Shown: one piece after another, positions 49,338 to 60,267 of the stretch
Layout: the number at the start of each line of letters is the position of its first letter
Numbering within the stretch: the stretch's first letter is position 1
DNA from: Citrus sinensis
Lineage: Eukaryota; Streptophyta; Magnoliopsida; Sapindales; Rutaceae
Direction: 5' to 3'
DNA length: 64,000 nucleotides
Assembly (NCBI RefSeq): GCF_022201045.2
Contig: NC_068558.1
Location: forward strand, 49,827,501 to 49,891,500
The notes under the pieces: model-generated
What the model was told of the DNA's origin: nothing
The model's input: only the letters and a program-made list of their open reading frames with translations
Databases searched by the model: none
Made by a program: the position numbers and the translations under genes

Positions 49338-50240
49338 TTTGCCGTGTTTTCATTTTGGAAAAAATAAAAGATTATTTTTTAAAAATTTTTTACCTTAGAG
49401 ATTTATCTGTTTATACGTTAAAATGTATATGACATTATAATTGGATAGCAATCAGGCATCTGCCACTGATAAATTCGTGGAGAAAGAATGATCGAAAGCT
49501 ACATAAAGAGTCCATTTTCCTTCGCATTGGTGTCAATGTCATTGTACAACAGTCATTCGATGGGAAAGGGTCATGAAGCCAATTGAGCATTATCGCATTT
49601 GATGGAGACGGCATCCTTCCCTTTGGCTTATTATGGTAATGGTCCTGTCATGCCATCATTCATACTTTACAAAGAATATTACATACGAGGCATGATCCTA
49701 TACGCATCATCGCCTATGTTTTGACGTGTGATGAGACATATACTGAAACTTTATGGGTAAGGTTGCAGGATTCACAAAGCAATTTGATCAATCAATTCTT
49801 AACGTGGGTCGCGTCGCGCATCTAATGTCTTGGTCAGCTTTTTATTTTATATATAAAAAATTATTATTATCGAATAAAAATTTTCTTTAGTAAAGTATGA
49901 AATAAATTAGAAAAAAATACATACTTGAATGTAGTATGTTTTATTCTATAATATATTAGAATATATATTTTTCTTATTTTTTATAAACACTGATTATATA
50001 TATAGAGAGAGAGGGAGAGAAAGAGAGAGAGAGTACTAATTTGATCAAGGATACTAAACTTCGTTAAAATTTAAAAAAGTTAGTACTTCATAAATTTTAA
50101 CAAAGTTGAGAAATATATATATAATAAAACATAATATAATTATAGTATAATGCAATCAAATATAATATAATAATTTTCTTATTGGGGATCCATTATGATC
50201 ATGACCAACTTAAAAATTTGTGTTATTTTTTTAATCTTTT

Positions 50241-50354
50241 AAGTTTGTCACAAAGAAATAGATTAAAATCTGATCAGAAGTGGACTAATATAAGACTAAG
50301 TTTGTCACAAAGAAATAGATTAAAATTTAATCAGAAGTGGACTAATATAAGACT
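50241..50354. repeat. Tandem duplication, 57-bp unit
   Basis: Two near-identical copies, 50241-50297 and 50298-50354, each starting 'aagtttgtcacaaagaaata' and ending 'gtggactaatataagact'. Only two or three bases differ, so the duplication is recent. It creates the repeated peptide in a 70-codon frame that is not otherwise gene-like. Confidence 0.85.
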
Positions 50355-50852
50355 AATGCTAAGTGCATGTAACTTAGGGAGATCCCTAATATAAACAAAT
50401 TACGAACGAAGCATGAGTACACGGCTCTAAAGAGTCAGGTCTTTACAAGAAAATTGCATCTCTCAGCAACCGTTGTCCTCCCCCTTAACCGCCATTCAAT
50501 CATCAAGCTTATAAGAAGAACGAGGAGAGGGAGCTTCCCTCTCCTATTGGAGTTCCCTTTAACACAAAAATGAACCATTGATAGAGTTCAACAAACAAAT
50601 GGCTCGATTCCACTGTCTAATTTTCTTATGAAAAATGAAAGCAATGAACAGATGTAAGAGATCGCATCAATCAGTCATTTTCTCGTGGAATGTGTAGTTT
50701 CATTTGACTCAAGAAACAAAACAATAAGAGATATGCAGTAGGCAGGTAGCACATTAAATATCAACTACAATGAATGTGTTGAAGGCAGATATTTAAAGAG
50801 ATGTAAGACTCAGTGATGTATGAAAAATAATACCATACTTTTGATGCAACAA

Positions 50853-52295
50853 TTATCTTCGGAAAGGTCTCGGTGGCTTCTCTAAAACAGCAGAAAAGAA
50901 AACCTCTCGATCATCTTTATCCCTCTTTGGAACAACGACCCATTTATGCTTCTTGTACTTCAGCATCTTAAAGACCTCCAAATAATCATTCATATCTTCC
51001 TTGGCGCAGAAGAAGCTGTCAATCCAAAGTAAACCCCCAGGCCTCAAAACTCTATCCCAATCGTATAATATGAAGTCCAGGAGCACAAAATCAATCCATC
51101 CGTCAAGAAATCTTGTCGTGTGGATCAAATCCAGGGTATTGTCAAAGAATGGAACCCGCTGATTTATTGTTATGTACAAAGGGACAAGCCCTCTTAGAGC
51201 TATCATTTCATTAAAAGGTGCCCCGAGATTAATAATTGCTGAGACTAATGTGACATTGAACTCTCTCATTCTTGCCGCAAAAGTCCCTGTTCCTATGCTG
51301 AAATCTAATCCAATTCGAATCTCGCCAGGCTTAATATCAAGCACTTCAGGTATCAAAAAGTCTGCAGTTAAATTGGTGATGGGATCTATGTCTACATTCT
51401 TAATCCATCTGGGCATTTCATGATCAGTAAGATTAAAACAATCAGCACATTTGAAGAACCCTTTATGAGTTGCATTGCTAGCAAGACAAGTGAAGTTTTT
51501 GCATCTATACTGACTCCATCGCACATTTCTATTGTCTGGAAGCTTCCACATAGACTCGTTGATGTAAAAAGGCCGGCTATAGAGCTGAGGGGCTCTTGAG
51601 AAGCATCGTCTTCTTGGTAAGGGATCACAGCCATGAACCATCAGCTTTTGAGCTAGCTTCCAGTCATCATTGCAGATTTCACCAACATCGTAATCCATGT
51701 ATTCTTCAAGCTCTTTCTTCATGGAAAAACAAGTGTGGCCAATACTATTGAATGTTCCGTTAGCTCCCATGAAATTCTGTTTTCCTAATCTGTTAGGCTT
51801 GACCTTAACATACTTGCGAATCTCTTCAATCAAAAAGTAGTCAGCTGGCTCATCAGACTGTTGCTTTGGTTTTAACAGAGGATGGACAGCTTTGATTTCA
51901 CTGTTATGCCAATAACCAATCCCTTCATTCAACGGCAAATATTCCTGCACTGACTCAAGAAGTCCCAGAATGTCAGCAAGAAAAGCACTGTGTCTCAACA
52001 GAGATGCTGGTGATGATGAATCCATTGGCAAATCTCTCAAGTCACTCATTTCTTTTCGAATTTTCTCCATAACAATTTGAACTGTGCCTCTGATCACTTG
52101 ACTCCCATTTCTGCCTTCACTCTTGAGATCAACATTATAATTGCAGAAGGCATCAGCGACAAGAAGAGATCTGATGGAGTAGAACTTCGACAAGGTAGCA
52201 ATAGAAATAAGAAGAGCAAATGTACCCAAAATAAAAATAGACGTGTGAACCCCTCTAAATGATCCTAACTTCATCAGAACATTTGGCTTCCTCAT
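50853..52295 (-). CDS. Membrane-anchored SAM-dependent methyltransferase-like protein
   Basis: Single-exon 480-aa protein of the plant family typified by At1g29790-like 'probable methyltransferases' (related in fold to the pectin methyltransferase group). Residues 18-36 form a signal anchor, giving a type II topology, probably in the Golgi. A Cys-rich region follows (about 187-290: HGCDPLPRRRCF, YRCKNFTC, FKCADCF). The SAM-binding motif I is GLDFSIGTGTFAARM (329-343), later LPLYITINQRVPFFDNT and the motif-III-like RVLRPGGLLWIDSFF. Seven N-glycosylation sequons or so lie in the lumenal part. The substrate is unknown. Motif I has GLDFSIGTGTF where classical enzymes have a more Gly-rich loop, so catalysis is likely but unproven. 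A 5' UTR intron may lie between about 52310 and 52475. Confidence 0.85.
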   Translation of the reverse strand: MRKPNVLMKLGSFRGVHTSIFILGTFALLISIATLSKFYSIRSLLVADAFCNYNVDLKSEGRNGSQVIRGTVQIVMEKIRKEMSDLRDLPMDSSSPASLLRHSAFLADILGLLESVQEYLPLNEGIGYWHNSEIKAVHPLLKPKQQSDEPADYFLIEEIRKYVKVKPNRLGKQNFMGANGTFNSIGHTCFSMKKELEEYMDYDVGEICNDDWKLAQKLMVHGCDPLPRRRCFSRAPQLYSRPFYINESMWKLPDNRNVRWSQYRCKNFTCLASNATHKGFFKCADCFNLTDHEMPRWIKNVDIDPITNLTADFLIPEVLDIKPGEIRIGLDFSIGTGTFAARMREFNVTLVSAIINLGAPFNEMIALRGLVPLYITINQRVPFFDNTLDLIHTTRFLDGWIDFVLLDFILYDWDRVLRPGGLLWIDSFFCAKEDMNDYLEVFKMLKYKKHKWVVVPKRDKDDREVFFSAVLEKPPRPFRR

Positions 52296-53720
52296 CTCTC
52301 TCTTGATTGAAAATCAACAAGAATTCACAGTTCAAATGAAAAAACAACAGTCACTCACTGTGTAATAATTCTGACAAATAATGACCCAGATATCTACAAA
52401 CCTTAAAACCTACATGCAGTCAAATTAAGAAATTTACAAGAAACATTCAGTAAACATTACAGCTGTGGAAATTACCTGAAACTGGAAGCTGAGAGAATCA
52501 AGGGAGGTGAGATTAAACCAAGTAACCAAGATACCATATATTTTAACTGATGAACAAAGTTGTGGAATTGGAGATTGGATGATGTTGAGACCAGTCCCTG
52601 GAGTGGGAGCATTTTCTGAGGAAAAAGCAACCTACTGAAAATTACGGAGAGTATTCTATTTCTATAACTATTCCACAAATTTTGCAATACACTCTAGATA
52701 GCTAGTCAACGCTATCAAATATCTTAAAACTTAAATCTCTCTGTAGCCTGTATACTACATTATGTAAAAATCAATTTATTATATAGAAATATAGAGGGTA
52801 TGAACTTATGAAACAGCCCAATCAATCAATAGTTCAAGTCACAGCAATCAAGGCTATCTCATTAATTGCTTTAAATCTCAGATACCATTTGTGAGATTAT
52901 TATATTGAGAAAAAGTTTTCCTTTGTCTTTGCATCTGCCTGCAAATACCATTTCTTAAAGATTTCTAGGGAAACCCAGCTGATTAAACTATGCCATTGCT
53001 TGAGTTCCATTCAATGTACTCTTAAGTCTTTTGCTTGCTTCTAAAAGAAGTATAACATGCTTGAAGAATTAAGTATTGCAGACTTCAAATTATTCAAGGA
53101 TTTTTGTTTTTAACAAGAATCTTCTCACATGAGACCATCTCATCCAGAATTATATATATGACCATCAATTTATGCAATCACGTATGTAGATAAATCAAAT
53201 TTCAATTAAAAATTGCTGTCAAATAACAGAAAAAATAAATAAAGAAAAAGAAAACAATAAAACTGAAGTCTAGGTCCTTGATTGTCTCATTTCTAAGCTG
53301 GCAGCTTCATCTTTGTAAGCATCGGAATAAAAACAAAAGAATAATTGGAAGCAAATGGGAAAGAGGGAAAGTCATAATAGCCTTAAGGGACCGGATCCAG
53401 CTGGATCTCAATCAACTTTAACGTTTAGTTTATGATAGAATGGGAAAGGAAACTGAATTTTTTTTTCTTTTCTTAATTCACATTAATCTGTTTGTACAGA
53501 CAAGCTTTGCTCAAATGAACATCAATTAACAGAGAACAGAAAATTCAAAGATTCAATTAGAAAATTAGAAATTGTCACGCAAAACAGGGCAGGAGAAATA
53601 ATTCCCATGACTAAATTAATAACTCAATTTTATAACACTCTCGCTACAATCGCCTAAAAGAAAATAAAGATTTACAAATCAAACACCCCCAACAAACCAG
53701 ACAGAGCAAAGCAAGGCAAA
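52296..53720. other. Intergenic region, methyltransferase promoter side
   Basis: Contains the upstream region of the minus-strand methyltransferase gene, possibly with a leader exon near 52480-52690, and the 3' UTR side of the ATL gene at about 53550-53726. AT-rich otherwise; no additional gene seen. Confidence 0.45.
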
Positions 53721-53726
53721 GCGATA

Positions 53727-54320
53727 TCATCTCCTCCTTCGATCGGCAGCATATTGAGACAAAGGCACGACCTCTTGCAACGGCGTAGAAAGCGGGGTGG
53801 GCAACGGGGAGTTTCGACAAACGGGGCAGGACCCATTAAGCTTAAGCCAAGCATCAACACAACAGAGATGAAAATAGTGTCTACACTCAGGCATCATCCT
53901 TAACATCTCCAAATCCTTGTACTCACAAAGACAAATGGAACACGTCGTATTAATATTATTACTATTATTGTTACCCGAAACACTCTCTTTAGTGAACTGA
54001 AACTTGGGGTACGAATTAATAACAGCTTGATCAAGACCAACGACTAAGTTATCGTCATCTTGGTTCCGGTTCTCCTCCTGGCCGTCATCTTCAGCAACAA
54101 AAATAATACGAGGGAGAATGATTCCATCATTAGAAACACTGTTGTTATTTTCATGTGGGTTTGCGTTTGAATTATGGCTGCTGTTGTTGCGACGGCAACA
54201 AATATAAGAAGCGAGGAGGACGGTGGAGAGAAGGACTAAGAAGCCGAGAGCAATGGCGATGGAATAGCCCAGGCCTATGTTTGTGAGATAATTTGGTGAG
54301 GGAGTAGCGGGAGTGGACAT
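53727..54320 (-). CDS. RING-H2 finger protein, ATL family (E3 ubiquitin ligase)
   Basis: Intronless 197-aa protein. ATL proteins are plant membrane-bound E3 ligases, often quickly induced in defence or hormone responses. A single transmembrane segment spans about 17-40 (GYSIAIALGFLVLLSTVLLASYI). The ATL 'GLD' motif is at 95-97 (GLDQAVI). The RING-H2 domain is complete: C127, C130, C146, H148, H151, C154, C165, C168, with Pro before the third Cys and Trp158 in the E2-contact position. The linker (about 44-125) is Asn-rich low complexity. The N-terminus 'YLTNIGLGYSIAIALGF' looks most like ATL67-type members. The substrate is unknown. Confidence 0.93.
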   Translation of the reverse strand: MSTPATPSPNYLTNIGLGYSIAIALGFLVLLSTVLLASYICCRRNNSSHNSNANPHENNNSVSNDGIILPRIIFVAEDDGQEENRNQDDDNLVVGLDQAVINSYPKFQFTKESVSGNNNSNNINTTCSICLCEYKDLEMLRMMPECRHYFHLCCVDAWLKLNGSCPVCRNSPLPTPLSTPLQEVVPLSQYAADRRRR

Positions 54321-56170
54321 TTGAAGACGGAGCTTTCGAATCCATTAAGGTGAGTGAAATTAGAGGAGCCTTTCTTTTTCTTTGGGAGAAGGTGGGTGGG
54401 TTTCCAGCTGCAGCATTTAATACTGGGTTTGCAAACAGAGGCCGTCATTTATTATGATTTGTTGTGTGAGTTGTGTGCGTGTTAAAAACAGTTTTGTTTG
54501 GTCTTTTGGTCATTTGGTAAATGGAATGGTGGGTGTGGAAGCAAATGGAATCATCTCATCTGTGATTTTTGAAGTGGCGACAGTATCGTCACAAGCTCGT
54601 AAACGTGATTTTCAATCACATTGGCGATTGCCTTTGCCAGTTTTTCTTTGGGATTTCTTCAGTATCTTTCTTTGGATTCTTGGTCAACTCTTCTACAACT
54701 TTACCGGAATGTTTTTGTTTTTGAAGTACAGCTCGATCTAAAAGACCACACAGATTTGGATGATCTCAATCTTTAGGCATTTGTAGATACCTACCAAATT
54801 AAATATGATAATTTCATGGCCGATAAGGAATAGAAAGCAATAATATTATTTTTACAAAGTTATGATTTTGTAATTTAACTTTTTAAGTATGGCAGGCAAA
54901 AAAAAAAAAACTGTTTTATAATCTACCATGATTAACGATTTTGTCTCAATACTTTGATTTAATGGCTAAAGACTTTTAGAAATAATTTTATGTCGGAAAA
55001 TCTTTATGAGTGTGTGTATAATAATAATTCTTTAACGAAGACATTGTTATTTTAACAAAATAAAAATATTAACAACACAAAAATATATAATATTTAATAT
55101 ATTAAAATCTATATAATTTTTTTATTTTAGCGTACATCCTCGCTTTATTTTTAAAAAAAAAACTATATATATATAAAAGTTGTTTGTTCATATTCTTGGC
55201 AAAACATGAGTGTAGTGTACAATTATTTTCATATTATATGGACCACGTTCAATAATAATCAACTGCATCCAAAAGTTGATCAAATTAAGAAACGACAGTG
55301 TGTGGCCCAATGCATTATGCATATTAAAAGGAAAGCTCTTCTTTCAACTTTTGTTACATCACCCTCATGTTTCATCGATTTATGCACAAGCACTAATCGT
55401 CCTCACTAATTCGGTCAAAAGTTCACATGGATCCTGGAATATTTTGAGCTTGGTGTGATATCTGGTCAACGAATCTTTCTTTATTTCTTAAAATCAGGTT
55501 AGGTAGTTTCCAATTTCCAAATAACATGCTATTGGAAAAAAAAAAAAAAAAGTTAATATAATCATCTCCATCCATGATAGCTACTAACTGGACTACAAAA
55601 TAAATTAATATAATTTTAAAAAATGAAGTAGCTCAACTTCGTCTCTACCAAGCACCAGCACAAATCTAAAAATATCTTCTTCTTCTTCTTTTATTATGTG
55701 TTTACTTATCTAATTGAGAGAATCAAATTCTAACATAAAAATATTTAGTAATATTTATTTTATTAAAATAAAAGGAAAATGAGAGAAAATATGTAGAGTT
55801 CACATATTTTTGAGTTAATAAATTAGAACTTAATTTATATGGGTAATTGTGATTCGGCTTTCATCTTCAATTAAAATATTATGGTTATATTATTATTGCT
55901 GTTATTCTTATTATTGCCATTGTTGTTATTATTATTAATAATCATCATCATCAAACATGGTCAAAATTTAAGAAAATAATTTGGAGGTATTATATGCGCA
56001 TATGGGATCAAAACGATCGCATACTAATGAAAAACTTCAATCCTCTTTCACTTATTCAAAACTTAAATGTAACCGCAAAACACATATAACGCGACACCGC
56101 ATGTATAGTTATGATTAAGACTAAGCAAGCATGCATGTACATATGATATGCCCAAGAGCCCAAGAGCAAG
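54321..56170. other. Intergenic region between ATL and LEA_2 genes
   Basis: The first 150-300 bases are the ATL promoter. The rest is AT-rich with poly-A runs, a 'tcttcttcttcttt' tract near 55675-55690 and an (ATT)n-like stretch near 55885-55950. The frames at 54454-54741 and 55206-55458 have no recognisable domain. No gene supported. Confidence 0.5.
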
Positions 56171-56173
56171 AGC

Positions 56174-56902
56174 CTAGAATTGAACCTTTCGCTTGCAATT
56201 GAATTGATAAATTTGCAGGCTCGTCGTATTAAGTTGGGAACTGCAGTTGAACTTTACGACAACGTGCCTCTTAAAAAGATTCAAAATATTCGCCCTTCCA
56301 CCAACTCTTGTGTAGCTGTCCAAGACCAAAATACCTGACTCAATGTCCGCGCTCAAATTGGGGCTCGACATCGCCCGGTCTGTGATCAAGTCGACAGTGA
56401 GATTCATCCGCAGGGTCCGCCAAGCCCGGACTAGACCCGGTGGGCCCCTGGCTTCGCCCACCAGGTCCCCACGGTGGTATAGACCTGTGATAATGGTGTC
56501 GCCGTATTTGAAAGATGCTACGTTTGGATTTTTCACTGACATGTCTGCTATCAGTGATATGTTCACCCCAGGCTTCGGAATTGTACCGTTAACTAGTTCG
56601 AGCTTGGTGATTGTCCAGTTGTTCAATCTGATTTTGGGATTCTTGACACGAAATACAGTGAAGATTAGAATTATTAGAATCACTATTGCTAGGATGACCA
56701 AAAGGGCTGCGATGCAACAGCAGATTTTGATTGATCTTCTGCGACGGGCTTTCGCTGCCCACGAGGCCATGATGTTTTCGTCATCGCCACCGCTGCTCAG
56801 GCGATCATGATCTGCTCCCGGAGCTTTCTTCTTTTCTGCCATGCCTAGATGGCTGGAGGCTCTAGTTGGGGAGTTGGTGATGTTGGAAATTTTATGTTTC
56901 AT
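56174..56902 (-). CDS. LEA_2 (NHL / LEA hydroxyproline-rich) membrane protein
   Basis: Intronless 242-aa protein of the NDR1/HIN1-like group. These are plasma-membrane or ER proteins with a short cytosolic N-terminus, one membrane span and an extracytosolic LEA_2 fold, linked to defence and stress. The cytosolic part is basic near the membrane (KARRRRSIKICCC, 51-63; the Cys run may be palmitoylated). The span is about 59-84. The LEA_2 core follows (LNNWTITKLELVNGTIPKPG, then ISLIADMSVKNPNVASFKYG). Sequons at about 104, 113 and 166 fit a lumenal location. An internal Met at 21 (MAEKKKAPGADHD) is an equally good or better start, since LEA_2 relatives usually begin near there. An LEA14 gene with the same fold lies 2.7 kb upstream on the same strand. 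Confidence 0.88.
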   Translation of the reverse strand: MKHKISNITNSPTRASSHLGMAEKKKAPGADHDRLSSGGDDENIMASWAAKARRRRSIKICCCIAALLVILAIVILIILIFTVFRVKNPKIRLNNWTITKLELVNGTIPKPGVNISLIADMSVKNPNVASFKYGDTIITGLYHRGDLVGEARGPPGLVRAWRTLRMNLTVDLITDRAMSSPNLSADIESGILVLDSYTRVGGRANILNLFKRHVVVKFNCSSQLNTTSLQIYQFNCKRKVQF

Positions 56903-57466
56903 TTCTATATATACACACTATGGAATGGTTATTTATAAGGTAAGTGGCCAGGAGAGTCTCAACTCTCAAGTCATGTACATTTTCTGGATCAGGTTTTAGT
57001 AGTGATATGTGAACTAATCAACCAAATTTTCAAGTTGTTGAATGTTGAATTATTGTGCCATTTTTCTGCTGCATAATTAACTGAAAATTTTATTTCATGT
57101 GGTGCGTAACTCATAACTGAAGTCAACAATTTCCATAATTTTAAAACTGTAAAATATCTTCATTAGCTTATGGAAATGGAATATATAATGTATTGTACGC
57201 TGAGAACAAGAATCTGTGCCCTCTATCATCTGTGGTAATCCAAGAAATTTGCAATTGTAAATCAAAGCGATGTAACAAACATCCCAGCCAATTATCCATT
57301 ATTAATCATATACTAACTGCATAAGACGGAGAAAAGTATAATATTATTGCAAATTATTACTGTAAATTTTGGGAGTGCATACTGGGAGAATGAGAGCAGC
57401 AGAACTTCGTATGTAAGTACATACATAGAGAGAAGAAGATTGCAAAGAAAGTAAGAACGGTGCCGA

Positions 57467-58395
57467 TATTCTCACAACACTTTGCACAAAACGGTGCGTT
57501 TTGTGCAAAGCATAAAAGCCACTTTTTGCTGCAAAGTTTTAACACCAAACACACACACACGTGAGAGGGGAGCAACAAAACTCACGTGCAGCAAGTCTCC
57601 TTTCTTCCTCCATTTTTCCTCATGAGATTGATCCGATCTCTCTCTCCGTCCTCCTTTCTTCCTTACGAGAGAGCTCGGGTCTCTCTCTCCGGCCTCCTTT
57701 CTCCCTCACAAGACACTCGAGTCTCTCTCTCCTGTCTCCACGCCGCTAATAGTCTCAGTTCCATCCTCTCTAACCGCGCAGCAACCATAGGATCCCTCTC
57801 TCACCCGTTTCAATTCATTACTCTAATTGAAATCTTTAACTCGTTTAGGACATTGTGCTGAATTACCTATGGATGGTGGTGGTCTTATGCTTGAGTGTTG
57901 TAAATTGGAATCAAATTATGCAAAACCTGATGCCTTTGGGAATCATGTTTATTTCAAGCTTTTATGTTGTGATTTGATTATTTGATGAAGCACTTGGAAA
58001 ATGTAGTTTGCTCCCTCAAATTATTTTACTCTGTTGAATAAATTGTATTTGCCATTATTTGAAAAGAATTTAAAAAAAAATTACAGCCCCGAAACATTGA
58101 GCTTATGCTATAATTTACTCATCTCCCTCATTTATAGCACATTTATTTTCATAATTTACGCGACAATGGAGAACGGAGCAGAGACTGTTAGTGGCGTGGG
58201 GATGAGAGAGAAAAATATGAACTGTTTCGTGAGGTTTTGTGAAGTTTCATGAGGGAGAAAGAAGATGGGAGAGAGACGCTGAGTTTTGTTGCTCCTCGCA
58301 CTTGTGTGTGTTTGGTGCTAAAACTTTGCAGCAAAGAGTGGCTTTTATACTTTGCACAAAACGCACCGTTTTGTGCAAAGTGTTGTGAGAACATC
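57467..58395. mobile_element. DNA element with about 117-bp terminal inverted repeats
   Basis: The left arm (57467-57584) and right arm (58281-58395, minus) match almost base for base: 'ttctcacaacactttgcaca', then the near-palindrome 'aaaacggtgcgtttt', 'ataaaagccact', 'tttgctgcaaagtttta' and 'caccaaacacacac'. The interior (about 700 bp) has pyrimidine-rich tandem units ('tctctctctccg-cctccttt') and no transposase. Long TIRs suggest a nonautonomous Mutator-like element. I could not identify a clear target-site duplication, so the superfamily is open. Each arm contains a TATA-like 'ataaaag'. Confidence 0.75.
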
Positions 58396-58751
58396 ATTTT
58401 CCAAGTAAGAAATAAAGGAAAATTATTTGCAGCCAACTTCAACCAATGATTTTTATACACGTGATAAGATACTATCGGCCATATTATCATTTCACGGGCT
58501 GTATCTTACATAGAGTGTAAGGTGGCAAAACCCTTTGTCTTATGCATACATGGACAGCTTTTCTTAGTTTGAATTTTGATCTGAGGTTGTTACATTCCCA
58601 ACGGGGTGCCAATATTGATTAGACGAATGGCAAAAAACACAAAAGTCAAACAATATTATAATATGATGGCAGTACTGTCAGTACATCATCAATTCATCGT
58701 CGTGGTATGATGAGCTGGACAAGCTTGCTACCGGCATTTCAAAAATGAAAA

Positions 58752-58824
58752 TGGAGATGCGGGGTATCGATCCCCGTACCTCTCGCATGCTAAGCGAGCG
58801 CTCTACCATCTGAGCTACATCCCC
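58752..58824 (-). tRNA. tRNA-Ala (anticodon AGC)
   Basis: Minus strand, 73 nt. The acceptor is GGGGATG with CATCTCC plus A; box A 'tagctcagatggtagagc'; anticodon arm CTCGC-TTAGCAT-GCGAG with AGC; T arm CGGGG-ATCGATA-CCCCG. The layout is a normal cytosolic alanine tRNA. A TTTT pol III terminator follows directly (aaaa at 58748-58751 on plus). No intron. Confidence 0.97.
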
Positions 58825-59605
58825 ATGCCATTGGATTCTTAACTTTTAATTTTCTTGTATGACAACTAAAATTAAGCTACGCTGCTCCTCATTCTCGGGT
58901 TCCTAGAAAGGCTCGGAGTTGAGTCGGATATGCAGACGGTCACTTGATACACTCTCTCTCTCTTTTTTTCTTTTTTATTGGTTCAAAAATTTACTGATTG
59001 GCCATTGTTGGCATCGAAGTTGTGAACATTTAACACTGAATCAAGCTATGAATATATATGTATCGGGATATATGAAGAAACTGTTAAAGAGTGTAGTTGA
59101 ATTGTTAAAACATACAGAAGAAGTAAACCATCCACTTTGACAGATGTCAGATATGTGCCAGCGGGGGGAAAACAAAAAAGAGCAGAAATTTTTTTTTATC
59201 TGAGTAATACTGATTTTTTAATAATTTTTTTATTATGTATTTTTTAGTAACAGTATATAAGTAAAATTTAACGTCTTTTATTTTTTTATTTATTAATAAT
59301 TAATCAATAATTAAGTGATTTATTCATAGATTAGATCATAAGAAATTTTTTATCTTAAAAAAAAACATATTTCTATCTCACTCGGAACGAAGTTCGACAA
59401 GTCGGGCTGTCGTGAAGTTATTAAGCATTTACTGGCTTTTTCAGGCCCAAACACACATCGTCTGAGGGAAACAAAACGCATTCATTAACAATAACGACCA
59501 TCAGTATGACACAATAATATCACATCTCCATCAACCACCATGATTGGAATTTGGAATAAAATGAGCAAATTATATATAAATATATATATATATATACATA
59601 TAAAA

Positions 59606-60267
59606 CTAATTCTTAAAAAAATCAGTGAGCGTAGGGAGTTTGACCTCGCCCTGGGTGGAAAGAGGAATAGTGAAGTTGCCAATGAGAGGAAGGTCAATAA
59701 TGAGACCCACTTCGAGTAGATAATCAATGTCCCAGTCCCTTGCAATATCTTTGACCAAGCTCACAAGTACGCTATGGGGCACCTTCACTGGCACATTCAG
59801 CACTGTTTTGTCATTGCCTTTTATTGACCCAGGGTCCGGAATTGTTCCTGTGGCTATCACCCTGATTGATGACCCAAAACCAAAAACCGAGCCACATCAT
59901 TTGCATTCACACACCCACCCACCCACCATTTGTTAATTACTCTATAAAATGTAAATTATATATTCATATGCATTGAAATCGAAACGTTTACGTATTATAT
60001 AGAAGACATACACGCGTACGGGTATCATTTAATTGATCTGCAGATGGAGAATAGAACAAACCTGCCATCGCTTTTGAGGACATAGGAGATCTCACAAATG
60101 GGAATTGAATGGCTGTAAGGATTATCAATAGAGACATCGGCCAAATAATCCACGCCTTCACGACTCACGCCCTTGAGACGAAATTTGGAGAGGCTGGCCT
60201 CCGGCTTCCTCATATTCGTCACCTTGTCCGTCACATAGTTCTTTGCCTTGTCCACCAACTGCGCCAT
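59606..60267 (-). CDS. LEA14: LEA14 desiccation-protectant protein (LEA_2 domain)
   Basis: Two exons on minus, 60062-60267 and 59606-59861, joined in phase 2 (GT...CAG); 153 aa, the usual LEA14 length. The start is MAQLVDKAKNYVTDKVTNMR, a typical soluble LEA14 N-terminus with no signal or membrane segment. The single LEA_2 domain covers nearly the whole protein: FRLKGVSREGVDYLADVSID, then NPYSHSIPICEISYVLKSDGR, ATGTIPDPGSIKG, and the end TLTDFFKN. By family it is an atypical, folded, hydrophobic LEA protein induced by drought, salt and wounding; its molecular action is unsettled. An upstream ATG at 60369 opens a longer frame through the leader, but the internal start matches the family. Confidence 0.93.

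Larger units (their letters stand above)
48472..50852. other. Intergenic region between reticulon and methyltransferase genes
   Basis: The first several hundred bases are the reticulon promoter. A compound (AT)n-(GT)n microsatellite lies at about 49300-49337 and a GA-rich tract near 50004-50033. A tandem duplication is listed separately (50241-50354). Bases 50400-50850 are probably the 3' UTR of the minus-strand methyltransferase-like gene. No other gene seen. Confidence 0.5.
56903..59605. other. Intergenic region with long-TIR element and tRNA-Ala
   Basis: It contains the promoter of the LEA_2 gene (about 56903-57300), the long-TIR element (57467-58395) and tRNA-Ala (58752-58824). The 73-codon frame at 58919-59140 is unsupported. 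Next to the LEA14 stop an (AT)n tract (59571-59596) lies in its 3' UTR. No further gene seen. Confidence 0.5.

Noticed and set aside
56343-56810. 155-codon frame antisense to the LEA_2 gene
   Set aside because: Shadow frame of an intronless gene with good family similarity on the other strand.
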